Assembly: GCA_910579495.1 (NCBI GenBank)
Contig: CAJTVD010000007.1
Coordinates: forward strand, 13,305-77,304
Origin: an uncultured Lachnospiraceae bacterium
GTDB lineage: Bacteria > Bacillota > Clostridia > Lachnospirales > Lachnospiraceae
DNA length: 64,000 nucleotides
Direction: 5' to 3'
The first letter of the stretch is position 1. The number at the start of each line of letters is the position of its first letter. Shown here piece after piece: positions 58,537 through 64,000 of the stretch. Made by a program: the position numbers and the translations under genes. The notes below the pieces were generated by a model that saw nothing but the letters and a program-made list of their open reading frames with translations, made no database searches and was not told where the DNA came from.

Positions 58537-60528
58537 TTACCTCACAATCTTGTAATAAGTCTTCGCCGTGGCCAGGTAGCTTACCCCATACAGCAGGATA
58601 AATATAAGGGACGCAGCCACTGTGCAGAACCCAATAAGCCTGCCATTAAACATCTGCAGCGCCGCCATAAGTTCCTCTACCATAAACATGCCTGCAGCAG
58701 TATGGGCCAGGGCTCCTGCCAGGGGAAGGAAAAACACCAGAAGGATCTGCCTGTGGACTGTACTCTTGATTTCCCTTCCGCTCATGCCCACCTTCTGCAT
58801 GATCTCAAAGCTCCCCCTGTCCTCATAACCTTCGGAGATCTGCTTGTAATACATGACCAACAGCAGGCACATAAAGAAAATAAGCCCAAACAAAATCCCG
58901 ATAAACAGCAGCCCGCCATACATCGCATTTAACTGCGCCCGCTCTTCTATCCCGTCATAATGGCCTGCGTAGATTTCCTGGTTCTCCCTGCCCCACTGGA
59001 TAAAGTCACTGACTGCCCCCTTCTTTCCTGCTTCGCTGCCTTCCAAAACAATCCCTATATGCTGGTAGCTGCTTTCCAGAAAGCCCGCCAGGTCCGAAAC
59101 ACCGCTCTCCTTGGCATATGCCGCCACACATTGGGCCAGCGCCTCCCGGTCCCTGACTACTATGGCGTACCCCGTACCCATGCCATCCCTCCCTGCCTTG
59201 GGATAGGGATAAATACTCCCCAGCTCTTGGGCAACTTCCAGGGAAAGCCCCATAAACTCCAGGCTTTCAAAGCCCCTGTCGGATCCCTGGGAGTAAAACA
59301 GTACCTGTCCCGGTGAAAGGGCCTTATTTTCCCCCGACATCCTGTTATAGTCCTCAAGGGCCAAAAACACAACCCTAAAATCCTCCTCATAGTCCTCCAC
59401 AGGCATTTGGAACCGGTTTCCTGTAAGGGAGCAGGAAAAACTTCTCATCTCATAGATATCCAGCCTCTTTGCCTGCACCCCATTCTTTTCCAGGATTTCT
59501 CCCGCCTTCTCCCTTATTTCTTCCTGGGAAAAATTTCCTGCCGCATAATTTATCTTTACATCATAAGGGAACATATGATGGGTAATGCCGTTAAGCCCCA
59601 GGTACAGCACCACCGTACAAACCAGCGTGATCACCACCATTGTGGAAAAAATACAAATATTAGAAAGCCCTGCGGCATTCTTTTTCATCCGGTAAAGCAT
59701 CCCGGAGACAGTGACAAAATTGCCCGGGCGGTAATAAAATCCCTTCTTTTTCTTAAGGAGCTTTAAAAATAGCACGCTGCCCGAAGTAAACAGCAGATAC
59801 GTACCCAAAACCACCCAAAAAACCGCCAGGAAGAAATTGAGAAAAATCATACTGTCTAAAGAAGAACGGATGGATATGGCATACCCCATGGCCAGGAACC
59901 CTACTCCCAGCATGGCATAAATAACCGTAAACCTGGGTTCCTTTTCCCCTTTCCTGCTGCCTTGGAGCAGCTCCACAGGCTTTGACCTCCCTACCTGCAC
60001 AAGCCCGTAAAGAAAATTGATAAGAAAAACCACTGCAAAAAACAAAAGGGTGCTCTTAAAAGCCTGCCAGGTAAACACAAAATCCGCCTCCACAGGAAAG
60101 GAGATCAGCCATAGCAGGAACAGGAATAGCAGCTTGGATAACGCTACCCCCAAAAGGATCCCCCCTGCCATCACTATCACATAAGTAATCAGGGATTCGC
60201 ATAACAGCATCAGCCCAATATGGCGTTTTTCCAGCCCCAGGATACTGTAAAGCCCAATCTCCCTGGTGCGCCTTTTCACCAGGAAACTATTGGCATAATA
60301 CAGGAATGGGATCAGTATCAGCCCCAAAAGTACCCGGCCAATGGAAAGCATCATCCAGGCATAGGCGCCCCTGGGGATCCTGGCCATCAGGTCGTTTGAT
60401 AAAATAGAAGAAAATGCAAACCATGTAAAGGCAGAAAAAATACCCGCCATCACATAAGGATAATAAACCGTCCCGTTCTGGAACATTCCCTTTGCCGCCA
60501 TCCGGGGCAGCAGTTTCCACTTGTTCAT
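58537..60528 (-). CDS. BceB-type ABC transporter permease
   Basis: 663 residues, FtsX-type. Several membrane helices at the N-terminus (YPYVMAGIFSAFTWFAF, VLLGLILIPFLYY), the FtsX motif VKRRTREIGLYSILGLEKRH, and a large extracellular domain between helices VII and VIII (~300-530), the sensor hallmark of BceB. The C-terminal repeat FEIMQKVGMSGREIKSTVHR matches. It exports or removes antimicrobial peptides and passes the signal to the kinase. The ATG overlaps the ATPase stop by one base (TAATG). Confidence 0.93.
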   Translation of the reverse strand: MNKWKLLPRMAAKGMFQNGTVYYPYVMAGIFSAFTWFAFSSILSNDLMARIPRGAYAWMMLSIGRVLLGLILIPFLYYANSFLVKRRTREIGLYSILGLEKRHIGLMLLCESLITYVIVMAGGILLGVALSKLLFLFLLWLISFPVEADFVFTWQAFKSTLLFFAVVFLINFLYGLVQVGRSKPVELLQGSRKGEKEPRFTVIYAMLGVGFLAMGYAISIRSSLDSMIFLNFFLAVFWVVLGTYLLFTSGSVLFLKLLKKKKGFYYRPGNFVTVSGMLYRMKKNAAGLSNICIFSTMVVITLVCTVVLYLGLNGITHHMFPYDVKINYAAGNFSQEEIREKAGEILEKNGVQAKRLDIYEMRSFSCSLTGNRFQMPVEDYEEDFRVVFLALEDYNRMSGENKALSPGQVLFYSQGSDRGFESLEFMGLSLEVAQELGSIYPYPKAGRDGMGTGYAIVVRDREALAQCVAAYAKESGVSDLAGFLESSYQHIGIVLEGSEAGKKGAVSDFIQWGRENQEIYAGHYDGIEERAQLNAMYGGLLFIGILFGLIFFMCLLLVMYYKQISEGYEDRGSFEIMQKVGMSGREIKSTVHRQILLVFFLPLAGALAHTAAGMFMVEELMAALQMFNGRLIGFCTVAASLIFILLYGVSYLATAKTYYKIVR

Positions 60529-61319
60529 TATGACGCCTCCTTTTGCCCTGCCCGTCCCTCCCGGGTATTTTCTGTCTGCAGCACTGTCAGCGTGTCCGAA
60601 ATCATCCTGTACATGGCATCATCTCCCTGCCCGCCCCGGTATATCTGATGGAACACACAGCCGTCCTTGATAAACAGCACCCGGCCCGCATGGCTTGCCG
60701 CCTGTATACTGTGGGTCACCATAAGGATCGTCTGCCCTTCCCTGTTGATTTCCCCAAAGAGCCTTAACAATTTGCCGGAGGCCTTGGAATCCAGGGCTCC
60801 TGTAGGCTCATCCGCCAAAATGATGTCCGGGTGGGTGATCAGCGCCCGGCAGACCGCCGCCCTCTGCTTCTGCCCTCCGGAAACCTCATAGGGATACTTT
60901 TCCAGCAGTTCCAGGATCGACAGTTTCCCCGCCAGGGGAAGGAGCCTCTTTTCCATCTCCTCATATTTTACTCCCGCCAGTACCAAGGGCAGGAAAATAT
61001 TATCCTTCAGGGACATGGTATCCAGGAGATTAAAGTCCTGGAACACAAATCCCAGATGCTCCCTCCTGAAGGCGCAGATCTCCCTCTGCTTTACCTCCCC
61101 CAGGTTTTTTCCTTTTAAGACCACCTGGCCGCTGGTGGGCTTATCCAGGGAAGCCAGAATATTCAAAAGCGTTGTCTTCCCGGAGCCGGACTCCCCCATG
61201 ATCGCCACATACTCCCCTTCCTCCACTGAGAAATTCACATCATTTAATGCGTGTACCTTCATCACGCCAAACCGCGTGGTATATATTTTTTTCACATTTT
61301 TTACTTCTAAAAGAGCCAT
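60528..61319 (-). CDS. BceA-type ABC transporter ATPase
   Basis: 263 residues from the ATG at 61319. Walker A GESGSGKTTLLNIL, signature VSGGQKQRAAVCRAL, Walker B IILADEPTGALDSK and the switch VTHSIQAASHAGRV. Energises the permease encoded downstream. The start codon is 25 residues before Walker A at the MALLEVKNVKKIY pattern; the longer frame to 61460 contains the RR site and promoter. A BceR-type site precedes it. Confidence 0.95.
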   Translation of the reverse strand: MALLEVKNVKKIYTTRFGVMKVHALNDVNFSVEEGEYVAIMGESGSGKTTLLNILASLDKPTSGQVVLKGKNLGEVKQREICAFRREHLGFVFQDFNLLDTMSLKDNIFLPLVLAGVKYEEMEKRLLPLAGKLSILELLEKYPYEVSGGQKQRAAVCRALITHPDIILADEPTGALDSKASGKLLRLFGEINREGQTILMVTHSIQAASHAGRVLFIKDGCVFHQIYRGGQGDDAMYRMISDTLTVLQTENTREGRAGQKEAS

Positions 61320-61353
61320 TTGTCCTGTTTCCCTCCTTTTTGTTGATATCCTA

Positions 61354-61427
61354 ATTATAAATAAAAAGGAAATGCGGTGCCATATGTCTGGCTTACATTT
61401 CTCTGGCCCAGGCTTACATTTTTGTAA
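61354..61427 (-). promoter_or_regulatory. Promoter and BceR-type binding site of the transporter genes
   Basis: Minus strand TATAAT at 61354-61359 with a poor -35, as in activator-dependent promoters. Upstream lies a perfect TTACA-TTTT-TGTAA (61414-61427), which agrees with the TNACA-N4-TGTAA consensus of Bce-like regulators. GGCTTACATTT is repeated at 61390-61400 and 61411-61421, 21 bp or two helical turns apart. Confidence 0.65.
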
Positions 61428-61473
61428 CATTCCAATCAATCCCGGTAGCCCATAGGCCATAGCTTCCTAAAAA

Positions 61474-61510
61474 AGTGTAAGGCCTTTGGCCGTTAAATAG
61501 GCTTTACACT
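61474..61510. repeat. Inverted repeat before the small gene
   Basis: AGTGTAAGGCCT (61474-61485) and AGGCTTTACACT (61499-61510) pair with one mismatch. On the minus strand TTTTTT follows, so it could be a terminator; on the plus strand the right arm covers the -35 of the small gene. Confidence 0.55.
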
Positions 61511-61531
61511 CTTTACCCAATCCGCTATAAT
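61503..61531 (+). promoter_or_regulatory. Promoter of the small gene at 61579
   Basis: TTTACA (61503-61508), 17-nt spacer, TATAAT (61526-61531), about 48 nt before the ATG. Confidence 0.65.
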
Positions 61532-61578
61532 AATTATAAAATTCAACAACTGTTCCAATATATAAAGGCGGTGGAAAG

Positions 61579-61731
61579 ATGGTAAAAGATATGGGAATGA
61601 CAAACAAACAATTCCAAGGCTTTATCCGGCTTGCTTTAGGATGGCTTGAAAAAGCTTTGGAAGAATCACCAGACAATAAAAACCTACAAGCATTAAAAGA
61701 TATCTTCCAGTCAATGCTAGAAGATGATTAA
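61579..61731 (+). CDS. Small hypothetical protein
   Basis: 50 residues: MVKDMGMTNKQFQGFIRLAL, then GWLEKALEESPDNKNLQALK, ending FQSMLEDD. Amphipathic and charged; NKQFQGFIRL-type small proteins are common in Firmicutes, often near mobile elements, but I cannot assign a function. AAGGCGG upstream and a good promoter support it. It lies on the opposite strand between the transporter and the kinase genes. Confidence 0.65.
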   Translation: MVKDMGMTNKQFQGFIRLALGWLEKALEESPDNKNLQALKDIFQSMLEDD

Positions 61732-61803
61732 CAACGAAACAGTAACCGCTAACCGAAGACGCCCGGATAATTGCGGCAACGGAGAAACAGTGAAAGCCCC
61801 AAA

Positions 61804-61848
61804 ATAAGCCCACCCCCAATCATTGGATATGGTTGGGAGCGGGCTTAT
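61804..61848 (-). terminator. Terminator after the histidine kinase gene
   Basis: ATAAGCCC pairs with GGGCTTAT (61804-61811, 61841-61848), with a further CCCAAC/GTTGGG-type inner stem; the minus strand continues TTTTGGGG. 27 nt past the kinase stop. Confidence 0.6.
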
Positions 61849-61874
61849 GCATATGTTCTGATCTTAGGTTATCA

Positions 61875-62894
61875 CTATTCCTGTACAAATCCCAAAATCA
61901 CCTTCGTCCCCTTCCCCTCTTGGGATTCCACCCTCATAGTATGGGACAGCCTGTTCATGATCTGCCTGCACAGATACAGGCCAATTCCCGTAGATTTTTT
62001 GTCCATCCGGCCATTATAGCCGGTAAAGCCCCTCTCAAAAATCCTTGGCAGGTCTTCTTCCCTGATGCCCATGCCTGTATCCTCTATGGCCATGTAGTAG
62101 GATCCCCCCTGCCTTTTCCTTCCCTGTGCATCCGCCCCGTAAATAGAAATCCCGCCGCCCGGGGTATATTTCAGGGCGTTGGATAGGAGTTGCTCCAGGA
62201 CAAAGCACAGCCACTTTTCATCTGTCACCGCCTGGATGCTAAACTCCTCCATAGAAAAGGAAAGGCCGCTGCCAATAAACAAGACCCCGTATTTCTTCAC
62301 CGCCTGTTTGGTAATCTGGTAAACATCATAGGGCTTTAGCAGCAAGTCGGAAGACAGGCTCTCCAGCCTGGCATAATGGAGGGCCATCTCTGCGTACTGC
62401 TCTATTTTAAACAGCTCCTCCATCGCCTGCCGCCCCCTGCTTTTGCCTGCCGCGGCATCCTCCCCGCCCTCCAGCAAAAGGCCCAACGCCGCTATGGGGG
62501 TCTTGACCTGGTGGATCCACATAGTATAATAATCCGCCATATCCCTTTTCTTTTCATCATACTCTGTGACCAGCCTGCGCTTTTCCTCCTCTAAGGCAAC
62601 CACCATCTCCTGGTAAATTTCCTCCTCTAAGGAATTGGGCTGGGGCAGGTTACCGTCCCTCTCACTTTGCCGCGCAACGTCCATCAGCTTCCGGTGCCTT
62701 CCCAGGTAACGGGCAAAATCAAACGCCAGGAAGCAAACGCCGAAAAAGCCCACCAGGAACAGGGCGTAGAGCATATTATAAAGGACTTTCTGATATCCAT
62801 ACAGCCCTGCCACGGCAAACAGGATAAGGGGGGACAGACAGTAAAGCAACACTGCCCCTGCCCTCTCCTTTATATACGATTTGATGGCTGCCAT
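61875..62894 (-). CDS. BceS-like intramembrane-sensing histidine kinase
   Basis: 339 residues. Two membrane helices (VLLYCLSPLILFAVAGLYGY and MLYALFLVGFFGVCFLAF) with almost no extracellular loop, then the phospho-acceptor motif MWIHQVKTPIAALGLLLE, and the ATPase domain with LEQLLSNALKYTPGG, DTGMGIREEDLPRIFERGFT and STGIGLYLC. Such kinases do not sense peptide directly but read flux through BceAB. The ATG at 62894 comes 4 nt after the regulator's stop; a GTG at 62909 would overlap. Confidence 0.94.
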   Translation of the reverse strand: MAAIKSYIKERAGAVLLYCLSPLILFAVAGLYGYQKVLYNMLYALFLVGFFGVCFLAFDFARYLGRHRKLMDVARQSERDGNLPQPNSLEEEIYQEMVVALEEEKRRLVTEYDEKKRDMADYYTMWIHQVKTPIAALGLLLEGGEDAAAGKSRGRQAMEELFKIEQYAEMALHYARLESLSSDLLLKPYDVYQITKQAVKKYGVLFIGSGLSFSMEEFSIQAVTDEKWLCFVLEQLLSNALKYTPGGGISIYGADAQGRKRQGGSYYMAIEDTGMGIREEDLPRIFERGFTGYNGRMDKKSTGIGLYLCRQIMNRLSHTMRVESQEGKGTKVILGFVQE

Positions 62895-62898
62895 CTCC

Positions 62899-63576
62899 TC
62901 ATCCCTCACCTAACTGATACCCTATGCCCTTTCTGGTGACAATAAAATCTGAAAGCCCTGCCTCTTCCAGGCGTTTCCTCAGACGGTTGATATTCACCGT
63001 CAATGTATTGTCATCTACAAAACACTCATCATCCCACAGCCGCTTCATCATACTCTCCCGGGAAACAATATTGCCGCTGCCCTCAAACAAAAGCTGCATG
63101 ATTTTAAATTCGTTCTTTGTCAGCTCCAGCTTCACGCCTTTGTGCAGCAGGGACATATCTGTGAGATTTAACACCACATTCCGATACTCCAGCACAGCAG
63201 ACTGGCTCTGGAAGGAATACGCCCTGCGCAGCATGGCCTGGATCTTCGCGCCAAGGATCTCCAGGTCAAAGGGTTTTACGATAAAATCATCCCCGCCCAT
63301 GTTGACTGCCATCACTATATTCATATTATCCGAAGCGGAGGATATAAAAATCACCGGCACCTGGGAAAGCTTCCTGATTTCCCCGCACCAGTAATACCCA
63401 TTATAAAAAGGCAGCCCAATATCCATCAGCACAAGCTGCGGGCCAAAGGTGCAAAAATGCTGCAATACCCCTGCAAAGTCTGCTACCTTTTCCACCTGGT
63501 ATCCCCACTTTTCCAGATACCTTTTGATTTCATCTGATATGATATGGTCATCCTCCACAATTAAGATCCGGAACAC
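62899..63576 (-). CDS. BceR-like OmpR-family response regulator
   Basis: 225 residues from a GTG at 63576 with GGAGGG upstream. Receiver domain (ILIVEDDHIISDEI, phosphoacceptor Asp in LVLMDIGLPFYNG, VIFISSASDNMN, DDFIVKPFDLE) and winged-helix DNA-binding domain (LTKNEFKIMQLLFEGSGNIV, then LTVNINRLRKRLEEAGLSD). Phosphorylated by the adjacent kinase and expected to activate the transporter genes. The frame extends to 63648 without ribosome site. Confidence 0.94.
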   Translation of the reverse strand: MFRILIVEDDHIISDEIKRYLEKWGYQVEKVADFAGVLQHFCTFGPQLVLMDIGLPFYNGYYWCGEIRKLSQVPVIFISSASDNMNIVMAVNMGGDDFIVKPFDLEILGAKIQAMLRRAYSFQSQSAVLEYRNVVLNLTDMSLLHKGVKLELTKNEFKIMQLLFEGSGNIVSRESMMKRLWDDECFVDDNTLTVNINRLRKRLEEAGLSDFIVTRKGIGYQLGEG

Positions 63577-63638
63577 CCTCTCTGCCCTCCTGCCCTTTTC
63601 CTGAAAAACTATATCAACACCCAAAGCTTTCTGATATG

Positions 63639-63667
63639 AGTATAGCATATCCCTGTATTTTTTACCA
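63639..63667 (-). promoter_or_regulatory. Promoter of the regulator/kinase genes
   Basis: Minus strand TATACT (63639-63644), 17-nt spacer, TGGTAA (63662-63667), a poor -35 directly adjoining the tandem repeats at 63669. Confidence 0.55.
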
Positions 63668-63668
63668 G

Positions 63669-63718
63669 CTACCAGCAGGTTCTGGTGCTACCGGCAGGTT
63701 CTGGTGTTACCGGCAGGG
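63669..63718. repeat. 19-bp tandem repeat at the regulator promoter
   Basis: 2.6 copies of a 19-bp unit, CTACCRGCAGGTTCTGGTG: 63669-63687, 63688-63706 and a partial at 63707-63718, with single-base differences. The array ends next to the -35 of the regulator promoter. Confidence 0.8.
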
Positions 63719-63834
63719 CTGTCCCTTTGGCAGGCTGGCGCATAGTTGACAGCCCTTCCTGTTAATAATATGATGATATTAAGACATGCCCGCTATCACC
63801 TGTACCTGTTAACCGCTGGAAGGGAGGAAAATCT

Positions 63835-64000
63835 TTGAGATATTATATTGCTGACCTGCATTTCTTCCATACCGCCATGATCCATTCCATGGACTGCCGC
63901 AATTTTAAGACTATGGAAGAAATGAATGAATATATGATTGCCAAATGGAACCAAAAGGTCCGGCACAATGACGAAGTCGTCATCCTGGGGGATTTCTCAT
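63835..64000 (+). CDS. Metallophosphoesterase (3' end off window)
   Basis: 55 codons to the window edge, starting at TTG 63835 with GGAGG 7 nt upstream. The sequence MRYYIADLHFFHTAMIHSMD and WNQKVRHNDEVVILGDFS contains the first two calcineurin-like phosphoesterase motifs (DLH and GDF), which bind the two metals. The spacing resembles small stand-alone bacterial phosphoesterases. Substrate unknown. Confidence 0.8.
   Translation, partial: MRYYIADLHFFHTAMIHSMDCRNFKTMEEMNEYMIAKWNQKVRHNDEVVILGDFS

Noticed and set aside
61467..61676. 69-codon minus-strand frame over the small gene
   Set aside because: Antisense to a small gene that has a near-consensus promoter and ribosome site; the minus frame has neither.
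63669..63718. CRISPR-like interpretation of the 19-bp tandem repeats
   Set aside because: The units are directly adjacent without spacers, and no cas gene is near; they are simple tandem repeats.

Overview
The window is chromosomal DNA of an anaerobic, probably spore-forming member of the Clostridia, most likely Lachnospiraceae. Pointers are the gdpP-rplI-dnaB and rpsF-ssb-rpsR clusters, a pyruvate formate-lyase system with a 2[4Fe-4S] ferredoxin, a MecA homologue, CwlD-like and SleB-like cell-wall hydrolases, a DUF2975/Xre pair, and consistently strong AGGAGG-type ribosome binding sites. The family assignment is inference from gene content and protein style. No rRNA, tRNA or CRISPR array was recognised. 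Most genes lie on the minus strand.

Layout. 1-2761: a MoxR / DUF58 / membrane-protein operon running off the left edge. 2823-10308: a complete F1Fo ATP synthase operon with promoter and terminator; its c subunit carries a sodium-type ion-binding signature. 10352-14960: housekeeping genes (DUF402, SleB-like hydrolase, RpiB, threonylcarbamoyl-AMP synthase, LCP ligase). 15012-28678: a ten-gene surface-glycan operon with two cytidylyltransferases, two teichoic-acid-polymerase-like enzymes, two further glycosyltransferases, a radical SAM protein, an asparagine synthase, a TylF-type methyltransferase and an epimerase. Four of its enzymes share one N-terminal Rossmann module. 28679-30640: a TnpB-family gene that has lost all three RuvC catalytic residues, with a structured non-coding stretch downstream (directly before the glycan operon) and inverted repeats at its promoter. 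30813-35665: GyrI-like, DUF3795, WYL regulator, CwlD and GH18 genes. 36000-39862: a small unknown protein, MecA, and an NhaC antiporter coupled to a small acidic protein. 39888-45421: DUF1858, then the fermentation locus: a pyruvate formate-lyase without its glycyl radical domain, a Cys-containing small protein, a separate glycyl radical domain protein, a DUF2975/Xre pair, PFL activase and ferredoxin. 45401-53433: MerR-like regulator, dnaB, rplI, gdpP, an unknown anchored protein and rpsF-ssb-rpsR. 53505-58339: DUF951, sirtuin, YdcF, DUF3592, an AAA/PD-(D/E)XK protein and a gene fragment. 58537-63718: a Bce-type peptide-sensing/detoxification module (permease, ATPase, kinase, regulator) with recognisable binding sites. 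63835-64000: start of a metallophosphoesterase.

The two most unusual systems are the split pyruvate formate-lyase (40442-42983) and the nuclease-dead TnpB-like gene with its putative RNA beside the glycan operon (about 28679-30640). In the first, the catalytic chain stops just before the point where the glycyl radical domain normally begins. That domain is an independent 79-residue protein, and between them sits a 67-residue paralogue in which the radical glycine segment is replaced by a Cys-containing tail. The second resembles published TnpB-derived RNA-guided repressors but the guide and target are not established here.
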